Shown: one piece after another, positions 43,636 through 53,794 of the stretch
Numbering within the stretch: position 1 is the stretch's first letter
Layout of the letters: every line of letters begins with the position of its first letter
Source of the DNA: Alphaproteobacteria bacterium
GTDB lineage: Bacteria; Pseudomonadota; Alphaproteobacteria; Sphingomonadales; Sphingomonadaceae
Direction of reading: 5' to 3'
Length of the DNA stretch: 64,000 nt
Assembly: GCA_030431875.1 (NCBI GenBank)
Contig: JAUIIG010000002.1
Location: 43,826 to 107,825 of the forward strand
Program-made: the position numbers and the translations under genes
Notes under the pieces: generated by a model
The model's database searches: none
Told to the model about the DNA's origin: nothing
Seen by the model: the letters and a program-made list of their open reading frames with translations, nothing else

Positions 43636-44558
43636 TGCGGTCAGGTCTGGTCGCGCTGGCGCTGCTCGGCGCACCTTTTGCGGTGCAGGCACAGGACATC
43701 GCGCCCTGCGATTACGAGATCGTGGTGCTGGGGGCGGGGCAGGATGCCGGCGCCCCGCAGATCGGCAATGCCGGTGACACGGGCCCGCGCCTGCTGCCTT
43801 CGTCATTGGGCCTGATCGACCGGGTGGAAGGCAGGCGCTACCTGTTCGACGCCAGCCCCGCGATCACCGAGCAGCTGGCCATGCTCGACGCCATCGAACC
43901 ACCCCGTGAAGGGCTGGGCGTCGACGGCGTCTTCCTTACCCACGCCCATATCGGGCATTATCTTGGCCTCGCCTATTTCGGTCGCGAAGCTGCCGGCGCG
44001 GGTGCCGTGCGCACCCATGCCATGCCGCGCATGATCGAATTCCTCGCTGCCAATGGTCCGTGGAGCCAGCTGGTGGACCTCGAGAACATCGCGCTCGACG
44101 CGCTCGAAGACCGCACGCCGAGAATGCTGCCCGGCGGGCTGGCGGTGACGCCCTTTGCCGTTCCCCATCGCGACGAATTTTCGGAAACCGTCGGCTTCGT
44201 CATCCACCACCCCGAGGCGGGCAGCGCGCTCTACCTGCCGGATATCGACTACTGGCCGGAGGAGGAGCGGACCTCGCTGCTGCGCAGTATGCTCTGGCGT
44301 GTCGACCACGTGTTTATCGACGCCACCTTCTGGGACGACAACGAATTGCCCGGCAGGGACATGTCGGAAATCCCGCATCCGCGCGTCACCGATACGATGG
44401 ACCTGCTGGCAGACCTGCCGGCGGAGGAGCGGGCCAAGGTCCACTTCATCCACTACAACCACACCAACCCGATCCGCCACCCGGCCTCGGCCGAAAGTGC
44501 CGAGGTCGAAGCGCGCGGGTTCAGCGTCGCCCGGCGCGGCGACCGCTTCTGCCTGTAG
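43635..44558 (+). CDS. Exported PqqB-like MBL-fold hydrolase
   Basis: This 307-residue protein has a signal peptide (cleaved after AVQAQ). Its MBL fold starts VVLGAGQDAGAPQIGN and has a metal motif THAHIGHYLGL, i.e. HxHxGH with the usual aspartate replaced by glycine. It continues with PHRDEFSETVGF and HYNHTNP near the end. Overall it resembles PqqB, but PqqB acts in the cytoplasm and no pqq genes are present, so it is likely a separate periplasmic enzyme. It is last of a three-gene operon. Confidence 0.78.
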   Translation: MRSGLVALALLGAPFAVQAQDIAPCDYEIVVLGAGQDAGAPQIGNAGDTGPRLLPSSLGLIDRVEGRRYLFDASPAITEQLAMLDAIEPPREGLGVDGVFLTHAHIGHYLGLAYFGREAAGAGAVRTHAMPRMIEFLAANGPWSQLVDLENIALDALEDRTPRMLPGGLAVTPFAVPHRDEFSETVGFVIHHPEAGSALYLPDIDYWPEEERTSLLRSMLWRVDHVFIDATFWDDNELPGRDMSEIPHPRVTDTMDLLADLPAEERAKVHFIHYNHTNPIRHPASAESAEVEARGFSVARRGDRFCL

Positions 44559-44573
44559 CGGAAATCAGGTCTC

Positions 44574-45956
44574 TCAGACCTGGCGCATCTTGGTGAGGAA
44601 GACCTCGCCCTGCGTGGTCAGCGTCGATGCCTGGCGCTCCAGCTCGTTGGCCGAACCCAGCGTCTGCGTGGCTGCGGCACCCGAAGTGGTGGCCGCTTCG
44701 CGCAGCTTGGCCAGCTTGTCGCTGATCTCGCTGGTCGAGCGGGCAGCCATGTCGATGTTGCGCGCCAGTTCCTGACCCGCGACCGACTGCTGGTCCACCG
44801 CCGAAGCGATCGAGACGGCGGTCTCTTCGAGCTGGTTAATCTTGTCGCCGATGGCCTTCAGCGCGGACACGCTGTCACCGGTCGAATCCTGGATCGCGCG
44901 GATCTGCTTGGCGACCTCGTCGGTCGCGCGGCCCGTCTGCGCGGCAAGTTCCTTCACCTCGGCAGCCACCACGGCGAAACCGCGACCGGCTTCGCCGCCA
45001 CGGGCGCTTTCGATCGAGGCATTGAGCGCCAGCAGGTTGGTGCGCTTGGCAATCGAGCTGATCAGTTCGACAATGGTTCCGATCTGGTCTGCCGAAGCGG
45101 ACAGCGAGCTGATCGTGTCGTTGGCCGACGAAGCCGTGCTGCCGGCATCGCGGGCCAGCTCGGCCGACAGGGCAACCTGGCGGCTGATTTCGGCAATCGA
45201 GAGGGCAAATTCGTCCGAAGTGGCAGCAACCGAGGTCACGCCTTCGGTGTTCTGGTGCATGGCCTTGGCGACCTCTTCGGTCTGCGCGATCGATTCCGCT
45301 GCAGCCTTTTCCATGGAAGTTGCCGCAGCGTGCAGCTGCGAGGCCGAAGCAGCAACGCTGCCCGACACGTTGCCCATGGTGGTTTCGAACTCGTCGGCAA
45401 TCTTGTTGAGCGAACGCGTGCGGCGCGTGGCCATCTCGGCGCGCTCTTCTTCCATCTTCTTGCGCTCTTCGATCATGTCGTCGCGCTCGAAGCCCCAGTT
45501 GGCAAACCGTTCCAGCGCGCGGGCGAGATCGCCCACTTCGTCGTCGCGGTCGAGGCAGGGGATGACGGTGTTCTTCTTTTCCTTGGCGATGCGCAGCATG
45601 GTATTGCCGATCTGGTACATCGGGATCACGCTGGTCTGGAGCACGCGCCAGGTGCTGTAGACGCCAAAGCCAAGGCCGAAAGCGGCACCGGCAATGACGA
45701 TGATATTGGTGGTGCTGGCAACCTGCGGATAGCTGGTGCCGACCAGGGCAGCCACGCTGACGATCAGCAGGGCGGTGACCAGGAATGCGGCATTGCCGAG
45801 GATCTGGCGCAGCATGGTCTTGGTGGTCAGCAGCTCCATGAACTTGCCGCCTTTTTGGGCGCGACGCGGATGCGCGACAGCAGTTTCGGCTGCGTCAGCG
45901 ACGGCGACGGTCTCTTCGGCCGCAGCGGCCTCGAAATCCTGGCTATAAGCGTTCAC
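44574..45956 (-). CDS. Methyl-accepting chemotaxis protein
   Basis: The 460-residue receptor has an Ala/Glu-rich N-terminal tail (about 1-40), two closely spaced membrane helices (about 55-75 and 84-104) with almost no periplasmic domain, a HAMP-like segment, and a long coiled coil. The signalling tip contains [36 protein letters not shown] sequence, the near-universal CheA/CheW contact. Without a periplasmic domain it probably senses an internal or membrane signal. No che genes are adjacent. A CtrA-like site lies 46-60 bp upstream. Confidence 0.9.
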   Translation of the reverse strand: MNAYSQDFEAAAAEETVAVADAAETAVAHPRRAQKGGKFMELLTTKTMLRQILGNAAFLVTALLIVSVAALVGTSYPQVASTTNIIVIAGAAFGLGFGVYSTWRVLQTSVIPMYQIGNTMLRIAKEKKNTVIPCLDRDDEVGDLARALERFANWGFERDDMIEERKKMEEERAEMATRRTRSLNKIADEFETTMGNVSGSVAASASQLHAAATSMEKAAAESIAQTEEVAKAMHQNTEGVTSVAATSDEFALSIAEISRQVALSAELARDAGSTASSANDTISSLSASADQIGTIVELISSIAKRTNLLALNASIESARGGEAGRGFAVVAAEVKELAAQTGRATDEVAKQIRAIQDSTGDSVSALKAIGDKINQLEETAVSIASAVDQQSVAGQELARNIDMAARSTSEISDKLAKLREAATTSGAAATQTLGSANELERQASTLTTQGEVFLTKMRQV

Positions 45957-46001
45957 GTAGTGGCTCCCTTCACTCCGATTTGCCCGAGTAAAGGAAAATG
46001 C

Positions 46002-46016
46002 CTAACCAGAGGTTAA
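46002..46016 (-). promoter_or_regulatory. CtrA-like site upstream of the chemoreceptor
   Basis: Reading the minus strand, TTAA-CCTCTGG-TTAG matches the alphaproteobacterial CtrA box TTAA-N7-TTAA at seven of eight positions. It lies 46 bp before the chemoreceptor start. CtrA commonly controls motility genes in this class. Confidence 0.4.
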
Positions 46017-46091
46017 GGCTGCCGCTGCCGAAGGCGACGTTTTCAAGGAGTTAGGGCCGGTTGCTCTCAGGTACGCCATCGGCGTTCCGGC

Positions 46092-46715
46092 CTAGACCTC
46101 GATTTCCCGCAGCGTGTCACCGGGACAGGGCCGCAGTAACTCCGCTGCCTTGTCCCATCCGCCGTGCAGCCAGGTGGCCCAAGCGCGGGGATCGGGTGGC
46201 AGCACAACCGGCATGACATCGCGGCCAACCTGCCGCACCGTCTCGTTCGCCGGGCAGGTGAGTAGGGCAAAGCTCGGCACTTCGCTATCCTTCCACACGC
46301 CCGCCATGGCGAAGACCGGCTGGCCTGGGCAGGCGAACCAGTGGCGCAAGCGGCGGCCTTCGTAGTCGGTGCCGCTACCCCATTCCATGAAGGCCGTCGC
46401 GGGGACGAGGCAGCGGAACTCCGGATTGCGCAGGTTGCCGACCCAGAACGGGCTGTCCGTGTTGCGCACGCTCAGCACCGGGCGCGCGGCGTCCTGGGCG
46501 GAAGCTGGCGGCGGCACGCCCCACAGGCGCGGGGTCATCCGCCACGGCTGGTTGGCACGACCGGGTCCGGCAATGAACTCGCGCCCGGCGGTGATCACCG
46601 GGGCAAAGCTGCCCGGCGCAACATGTCCGCCCGCCCACGGATCGTCGCCCACCCGGATGCCGAAGGCTGCACCGATGGCGACAGCATCGGCATCGAGGCG
46701 GTAGAGTACGGTCAC
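46092..46715 (-). CDS. SRAP/HMCES-family protein lacking the catalytic Cys2
   Basis: This 207-residue protein aligns by pattern with SOS-response-associated (YedK/HMCES) proteins: VRNTDSPFW, RCLVPATAFMEWG (with the conserved glutamate), MAGVWKDSE and DVMPVVLPPDP. In active members the start methionine is removed to expose Cys2, which traps abasic sites. Here the start (GTG 46715) is followed by Thr (TVLYRLDA) where MCNLYR-like sequence is expected. The usual histidine before the MPV motif also appears as GRDVMP. Either it is inactive, uses another nucleophile, or is a decaying copy. It lies 16 bp after the AbgT stop and may be read from that gene. Confidence 0.75.
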   Translation of the reverse strand: MTVLYRLDADAVAIGAAFGIRVGDDPWAGGHVAPGSFAPVITAGREFIAGPGRANQPWRMTPRLWGVPPPASAQDAARPVLSVRNTDSPFWVGNLRNPEFRCLVPATAFMEWGSGTDYEGRRLRHWFACPGQPVFAMAGVWKDSEVPSFALLTCPANETVRQVGRDVMPVVLPPDPRAWATWLHGGWDKAAELLRPCPGDTLREIEV

Positions 46716-46731
46716 GCGCGGCGGAGGCGGC

Positions 46732-48330
46732 TCAGGGCGTGTAGTAGGTCGGCGAGCCCGGTCCAACGGGCAGGCCGACCACGAAGGTCCAAAGGTAGAA
46801 GAACACCGACCACGCGGTGATGAAGAAGATGGTGTAGGGCAGCATCATCGCGATCATCGTGCCCACGCCAAGGTCCTTCTGGTAGCGCGTCGCCCAGGCC
46901 AGGATCAGGCCGAAATAGCTCATCATCGGGGTGATGATGTTGGTGGTGCTGTCGCCGATGCGATAGGCGGCCTGGATCGCCTCGGGCGCATAGCCGATCA
47001 GCATCAGCATGGGAACGAAGATAGGCGCGGTCACCGCCCATTGTGCCGAGGCGGACCCCAGCGACAGGTTGATGATCGCGCAGATCACGATGAAGGCGAA
47101 GAACACCATCGGCCCGGTCATCCCGCTTTCGACAAGGAAGTTGGCGCCCGTTACCGCGGTGATCGCGCCAAGGTTGGTCCAGCCGAAGAAGGCCACGAAC
47201 TGCGCGGCGAAGAACACCAGCACGATGTAGAGGCCGAGCGCCGAGATCGCGCCGGACATGGCGTCGATCATGTCGCGGTCGGTCTTCAGCGATCCGGTGG
47301 CGCGGCCATAGGCATAGCCGATGGCGACGAAGAAGATGAAGATCCACACCACGAACCCGTCGAAGAAGGGGGAGTCCATGCGGTCCCCCGTCTCCGCATT
47401 GCGCAGCACGCCCCAGTCGGGGACCAGCGTAAGCGCCATCAGGCCGAGCACGCCCAGCAGCGCGAGGCCGGCCCAGCGCAGGCCCTTGCGTTCCTTGTCT
47501 TCCAGCGGCTTCATCATGCCGTCGTCGAGGATGGTCGGGTCCGCCTTGCCGGCATCGTATTTGCCCAGCTTGGGCTCGACGATGTAGATCGACACCAGCG
47601 AGCCGATGGCCGCGATCAGGAAGGTGCTGGCGAACATGAAGTACCAGTTGGCGGTCGCCAGAACGGTGTAGTCGGGGTCGATCAGCTGCGCGGCTTCCTG
47701 TGTGATACCCGCCAGCAGCGGGTCGATCGTGCCGATCAGCAGGTTGGCGCTGTAGCCGCCCGAGACACCGGCAAAGGCTGCCGCCATGCCCGCCAGCGGA
47801 TGGCGTCCCAGCGCATAGTAGATCGCGCCGCCCAGCGGGATCAGCACCACATAGCCTACCTCGCTGGCGGTGTTGGAAATGATCCCGGCGAAGACGATGG
47901 CAACGGTCACCAGCTTGGGCGGAGCGTTCAGCACCATGCCGCGCACGGCGGCGGACAGCAGGCCGCTCTTCTCCGCCACGCCGACGCCCAGCATGGCCAC
48001 CAGCACCACGCCCAGCGGGGCGAATCCGGTGAAGTTGTCGACCAGCCCGGTGAAGATGCGCCGCAGGCCGTCGCCGTCCATCAGGCTGACCGCGCGGATC
48101 ATGCCGTCATCCGCCACGCCGGGGGCACCGGCAGGGCGCGGGTCCGTCACGGCCACGCCCATCCAGCCGAGCAGGCCTGACAGGAGGACAATGCCCAGCG
48201 CCAGCAGGGCGAACAGCGTCACCGGGTGCGGCAGCAGGTTGCCCAGCCATTCCACCCCGTCGAGGAAGCGCGTGAAGGCATTGCGCTTGCCCTGCTGGTG
48301 TTCGTCGGTGGTGGTGGGAAATTCGGTCAT
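46732..48330 (-). CDS. AbgT-family transporter
   Basis: The 532-residue membrane protein has about eleven hydrophobic segments plus two re-entrant hairpins. Family motifs are ISNTASEVGYVVLIPLG, SGGYSANLLIGTIDPLLAGIT and GDSTTNIITPMMSYFG. AbgT proteins import p-aminobenzoyl-glutamate or export sulfonamides (MtrF). ATG 48330 is the start fitting the family. It is the first gene of a two-gene unit with the SRAP-like gene. Confidence 0.88.
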   Translation of the reverse strand: MTEFPTTTDEHQQGKRNAFTRFLDGVEWLGNLLPHPVTLFALLALGIVLLSGLLGWMGVAVTDPRPAGAPGVADDGMIRAVSLMDGDGLRRIFTGLVDNFTGFAPLGVVLVAMLGVGVAEKSGLLSAAVRGMVLNAPPKLVTVAIVFAGIISNTASEVGYVVLIPLGGAIYYALGRHPLAGMAAAFAGVSGGYSANLLIGTIDPLLAGITQEAAQLIDPDYTVLATANWYFMFASTFLIAAIGSLVSIYIVEPKLGKYDAGKADPTILDDGMMKPLEDKERKGLRWAGLALLGVLGLMALTLVPDWGVLRNAETGDRMDSPFFDGFVVWIFIFFVAIGYAYGRATGSLKTDRDMIDAMSGAISALGLYIVLVFFAAQFVAFFGWTNLGAITAVTGANFLVESGMTGPMVFFAFIVICAIINLSLGSASAQWAVTAPIFVPMLMLIGYAPEAIQAAYRIGDSTTNIITPMMSYFGLILAWATRYQKDLGVGTMIAMMLPYTIFFITAWSVFFYLWTFVVGLPVGPGSPTYYTP

Positions 48331-48482
48331 GAAACTGGCCTCGCTGGTCAGGTCGGAATGTTGCGAACGCAAATCACTAGCGGCATCTGGGCCTTTCTCA
48401 ATAGGTCCGGATGACCGTGGCCTGACTGGCGGGATGCCTATTGCCGCTTGCCATGCAGGGCGGAGGCTCTAGCCTCGCCGCC

Positions 48483-49079
48483 ATGGGCTCGCTCGTTCCA
48501 GACCGCCGCGCGGTCATCGTCTCGGTGATCATCGCCGTTGTCGCCATCGGCGTGCTGCTGGCCATGGACCGCCCGCCGATCTGCGAATGCGGCGAGATCA
48601 AGCTGTGGCACGGCAAGATCAACGACGCGGGCAACAGCCAGCACATTGCCGACTGGTACACGCCCAGCCACGTGATCCACGGCATGATCTTCTACGCGCT
48701 CGGCTGGTGGCTGTTCGTCCGCCGCGGGATCGGCGGGAAGAACGCACCGCGCTGGGGCCTGACGCTGGCCGTGCTGCTGGAAGCTGGCTGGGAAGTGCTC
48801 GAGAACACCGAGATCGTCATCAATCGCTTCCGCTCGGTCACAGCCAACTACGGCTATTCGGGCGACAGCGTGCTCAACTCCGCGGCTGACATCGGCTGGA
48901 TGGCGCTGGGCTTCTGGCTCGCCTTGCGCCTGCCGGTGCGGGTGACCGTGGCCCTGGCCCTGCTGGGAGAGATCGTGGCCGGCCTCGTGGTGCGCGACAA
49001 CCTGACGCTCAACGTCATCATGCTGCTCTTCCCGATCGAGGCCATTGCCGAATGGCAGGCCGCGGGCGGGGTGCAGTAG
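48483..49079 (+). CDS. DUF2585 / UPF0314 membrane protein
   Basis: The 198-residue protein has about five membrane segments and the family-typical stretch CECGEIKLWHGKIN, then NSQHIADWYTPSHVIHG. It also has EAGWEVLENTEIVINRFR and YSGDSVLNSAAD. The family occurs in alphaproteobacteria without known function. The many conserved polar residues inside membrane segments suggest an enzyme or metal site. Start 48483 or 48453; the former is chosen for the shorter leader. Confidence 0.82.
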   Translation: MGSLVPDRRAVIVSVIIAVVAIGVLLAMDRPPICECGEIKLWHGKINDAGNSQHIADWYTPSHVIHGMIFYALGWWLFVRRGIGGKNAPRWGLTLAVLLEAGWEVLENTEIVINRFRSVTANYGYSGDSVLNSAADIGWMALGFWLALRLPVRVTVALALLGEIVAGLVVRDNLTLNVIMLLFPIEAIAEWQAAGGVQ

Positions 49080-49120
49080 CAGGGCTGGACCCCGCCAAGC
49101 TGAAGGTCTATCGCATGTCC

Positions 49121-49207
49121 ATCCCCGGGGAGCCGCTTGGCTGAGAGGGAGGTTTCGCACCCTTCGACCCGTTGAACCTGAACCCGTTAGTACGGGCGGA
49201 GGGAAGG
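49121..49207 (+). promoter_or_regulatory. TPP riboswitch (THI element)
   Basis: Conserved TPP aptamer elements appear in order: GGGGAGCC, GGCTGAGAGGG, CACCCTT, GAACCTGAACC, GTTAGTACGGGCGGAGGGA. It lies 52 bp before thiC, which is the classical target. GGGAAG at the aptamer's 3' end (49201-49206) is complementary to CTTCCC (49253-49258) directly before the thiC ATG, a possible ligand-dependent switch at the start site. Confidence 0.95.
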
Positions 49208-49246
49208 GCCGGTCACCACCGCCCGAAGTCCCGCACCGCCCGGTAG

Positions 49247-51118
<1,872 letters not shown>

Positions 51119-51177
51119 GCCCTTGTAGCCGAGGCAGACTTGGCGCAGGTTCCTCCCTTCTCGAAGGGGGGAACTAC

Positions 51178-51663
51178 ATGAAACGTACGATCACCATGTC
51201 GCTGGGCACCGCCTGCGCCTGCCTGCTTGCCGCCTGCACGCCCGCTGCCGAAGAGCCGGAGGCGGAGGAGCAGGCCGCGTTCGAGACGGTGATGCCCGAG
51301 AACCCCGATGCGCTCGCCTTCCAGGAGGCGGTGGGATATTCCGACGCGGTGGTGGTGGGCGACCTCGTGATCCTGGCAGGCGTTGTCGCCGTGCCGGAGG
51401 AAGGCGACGAGAACATGCAACCCGCCTTCACCCGCGCCTTCGAGCACATCGGCGCGACGCTGGAACGCGCGGGCGTGGGCTGGGACGACGTGGTGGAACT
51501 GGAAACCTTCCACGCCGGCCCCATGGGCCCGCAACTGGACGAATTCGTCGAGGTAAAGAACCGCTACATCAGCGCGCCCTTTCCGGCGTGGACGGCGGTG
51601 GGTGTAACCGAGCTTTACGAGCCGACGGCGCTGGTGGAGATCAAGGTTACGGCGCGGCGGTGA
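51178..51663 (+). CDS. Exported Rid (YjgF/YER057c)-family lipoprotein
   Basis: The 161-residue protein has a lipoprotein signal with lipobox LAAC (cysteine about residue 20) and an acidic linker (EEPEAEEQ). A Rid-type fold follows (SDAVVVGDLVILAGVV, FEHIGATLERAGVGWDDVVELETF, YISAPFPAWTAVGV, ALVEIKVTARR). Cytoplasmic RidA hydrolyses reactive enamines; an exported lipoprotein version must do something else or act on periplasmic imines. It is 59 bp after thiC. Confidence 0.8.
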   Translation: MKRTITMSLGTACACLLAACTPAAEEPEAEEQAAFETVMPENPDALAFQEAVGYSDAVVVGDLVILAGVVAVPEEGDENMQPAFTRAFEHIGATLERAGVGWDDVVELETFHAGPMGPQLDEFVEVKNRYISAPFPAWTAVGVTELYEPTALVEIKVTARR

Positions 51664-51711
51664 GCGACAACTCCTGTGAAGGCAGGAAATTTCCTTAGGG
51701 ATGGACTGTAG

Positions 51712-53064
51712 ATGCAACTAGATCATCAAGGACATGATTTGCTTAGGCTGCTGATGTCGCTGCTGCCGGAGGTGAATTCGGGACATCCTGAAAAGATGAT
51801 TGGCTACAAAGAAGTTCACGAGAAACTTGGCCTAAGCCAACGAAGCACTGATTGGGGTGAGAGTTTGAAGCGACAGGGCCTAGACAATTTGGCCCAATGG
51901 ACAAAGGCTCATGATCTACCTGCGATTACGGGAATAATTGTCAACAAGACGAAGGGGTCGGAGAACGAGCATTCTCCTGGAAAAGGATATTTTGGGCTCT
52001 TTGATAGAGAGAATCTCGATTGGCCCTGGTGGTCGGAACAAATAGAAAGTGCGAAGAACTTTGATTGGGAGAGCGTACTTCCTACGACACCGGTAGGCTC
52101 TGGTGTAGTTTCGAGTTTCTCTAACTCACTCCAATATATTCTAGATAATTACGAAGTAGCTTCGGATGAGAGGTTTTCCGATCACGAACTTGCTAAGTAC
52201 ATTCGTAACAATCTCCCAAAACAGGTTGCAAAATGGGTAGAGGATCAATCGAGGTACGAACTTAAAGGGAGTCCTGGGCAGGGTGTATGGGCTGAGGTCC
52301 CGTGGGTATCCGTCATCGACCGGCTCATCACAGACACAGTGCAGGAAGGCTTTTACTTAGTTTACCTGTTTGATGCGAAACAAAGAGGTGTCTTTCTTTC
52401 ACTGAATCAGGGCGTGACATCAGTGAAGCATCACTATGGTTCCGGCGCGGCTCAAGCTCTGACCGCGCGGGCAAAAGATTTGCTGGCGAGATTAGGCAAT
52501 CTTGCCGGAAAATTTGATGCAGGCCCTATTGATCTGTCGATTAGAAATGTTGGTGCAATTGGAAATTTGTATGAAGCTGGCTCTGTTTGCTCCGCATACT
52601 ATGAGTCAGGATCGATACCTTCCGATGATGAACTGCGATCGGATTTTCACCACTTCATGCTCATGTATGAGGACCTTGCTGCCAAAGATGACCGCTTCTT
52701 TAGAAATGCGGACTCAGAGGATGATGAAGCGGGTCTTGAAGAAGAGGATGCCCGTGTTCTTCGAGAGCACAAAAGGATCGAAAGAAATAGATCTCTAGCA
52801 AGAAAAGCTAAGCAAGTTCATGGATATAAATGCAAGGCTTGTGGATTTGATTTCGAAGAGCGCTACGGTGCGATTGGCCGAGAGTTCATTGAGGCCCATC
52901 ATTTGGAACCTTTGGCCAAGCTCAAGGGCAAAATCGTGAAGCTTGATCCGATGTCGGATTTCACAGTCTTGTGCTCGAATTGTCATCGAATGATTCACAA
53001 GACTGACACCGTCGGCGATGTCCAAGAATTTCGCGCCACTTACCTTCATGAGGGCTATAGATAG
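51712..53064 (+). CDS. DUF3578 (McrB-N-like) - HNH endonuclease, probable modification-dependent restriction enzyme
   Basis: The 450-residue protein has three parts. Residues about 1-115 form an unassigned region (EVHEKLGLSQRSTDWGESL, PGKGYFGLFDREN). Residues about 125-290 form a DUF3578/MrcB N-terminal-like domain (GQGVWAEVPWVSVIDR, FYLVYLFDAKQRGVFLSLNQG), the part that reads modified DNA in McrB. A C-terminal HNH domain has zinc-type C374/C377 and C421/C424 and active-site EAHHLEPL and NCHRMIH. Its bases are far more AT-rich than its neighbours (52141-52200 has 25/60 G+C; 50041-50100 in thiC has 41/60). Horizontal gain is therefore very likely. No methylase or helicase partner is adjacent, which fits a one-gene type IV-like system. 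Confidence 0.82.
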   Translation: MQLDHQGHDLLRLLMSLLPEVNSGHPEKMIGYKEVHEKLGLSQRSTDWGESLKRQGLDNLAQWTKAHDLPAITGIIVNKTKGSENEHSPGKGYFGLFDRENLDWPWWSEQIESAKNFDWESVLPTTPVGSGVVSSFSNSLQYILDNYEVASDERFSDHELAKYIRNNLPKQVAKWVEDQSRYELKGSPGQGVWAEVPWVSVIDRLITDTVQEGFYLVYLFDAKQRGVFLSLNQGVTSVKHHYGSGAAQALTARAKDLLARLGNLAGKFDAGPIDLSIRNVGAIGNLYEAGSVCSAYYESGSIPSDDELRSDFHHFMLMYEDLAAKDDRFFRNADSEDDEAGLEEEDARVLREHKRIERNRSLARKAKQVHGYKCKACGFDFEERYGAIGREFIEAHHLEPLAKLKGKIVKLDPMSDFTVLCSNCHRMIHKTDTVGDVQEFRATYLHEGYR

Positions 53065-53139
53065 TGGGGCGCAGCGGTAAATGGATTATTGAATCTCCAC
53101 ACTTCCCTACACCCTCACCCCCATGCTCCGCTCCCGCGC

Positions 53140-53481
53140 ATGAGCACCACCCCACCGCCGCCCACACCCCGCCAATCCCCCGACATGTCCCGCTGGACCG
53201 GCGCCAAGGCCGCGGCCTTCCTCAAACAGCTCGCCCTGCACGGTAACGCCGCGCGCGCGGCGCGGTCGGTCCGCATGAGCCGCAAGGCGGCCTATGCGCT
53301 GCGGGCGCGGGCGCCGGAGTTTGCGCGCCTGTGGGAGGTTGCTCTCGCCGACTTCAGGACCATGCGCGAGGTCGCGCAATTTCGGCGGCGGGCGGTGCAT
53401 CCGCTGCTCGACAAGCGGCCGCTCCGCCCCACCCAGCGCCAGGGCTCGCGACCGGGTGACAACAGGGGGCGGGCAGGGTGA
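53140..53481 (+). CDS. Small helix-turn-helix protein
   Basis: The 113-residue protein has a Pro-rich start and a resolvase/terminase-small-subunit-like HTH at about 34-60 (LHGNAARAARSVRMSRKAAYALRARAPEF region). A basic C-terminal tail is rich in Arg and Pro. Similar short HTH proteins are common and uncharacterised in sphingomonads. Its last codons run into the GGGTGAC repeats, and its stop TGA lies inside the second repeat. It may bind that array, which is a guess. The start could also be an in-frame ATG at 53185. Confidence 0.6.
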   Translation: MSTTPPPPTPRQSPDMSRWTGAKAAAFLKQLALHGNAARAARSVRMSRKAAYALRARAPEFARLWEVALADFRTMREVAQFRRRAVHPLLDKRPLRPTQRQGSRPGDNRGRAG

Positions 53482-53634
53482 CACTGCGCCACCGCAAGGG
53501 TGACACTCCGCGGCCCGCTCCGGGTGACAGCTGCGCCGCGCAGGGTAACGCCGCGCCGCCGCAGGGTGACGCTTTCGCCGGGCACGGTCACGCTCCGGGC
53601 AGGCAGGGTTACTCTCTGCGCGGCGCAGGATCAC
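53454..53634. repeat. Array of about nine degenerate GGGTGAC-cored repeats, 21-24 bp period
   Basis: Cores start at 53454, 53476, 53498, 53522, 53543 (GGGTAAC), 53564, 53585 (CGGTCAC), 53606 (GGGTTAC) and 53628 (GGATCAC). The best-kept unit is approximately AGGGTGACactgCGCC. Copies become more divergent toward 53634. Period is two helical turns, or seven codons, so all sites face one side of the DNA. It fills most of the 313-bp gap before the sulfatase-like gene. It is iteron-like in scale, but no replication gene is near. Confidence 0.7.
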
Positions 53635-53794
53635 ACAGGGGGCTTTTCCCCTCAGGACCCTGTTCCAGGTGTTCCACCTTGGCGCGGCAGGACTGGCGGG
53701 GCGCCCGCTGCGAACAAGACCGTGTTCTCGGTTCCCTTGGGGTGATACCAGTCCGGCGGAACCCAGCGGGTAAAGGCAAGGCAGGCGCGCCGCA

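Noticed and set aside
43635..44558. A PQQ biosynthesis locus.
   Set aside because: The PqqB-like protein has a signal peptide and an altered metal motif, and no pqqA, C, D or E is nearby.
53454..53634. CRISPR array.
   Set aside because: The repeats are only about 7 conserved bases, highly degenerate, with intervals too short for spacers. No cas genes are present.
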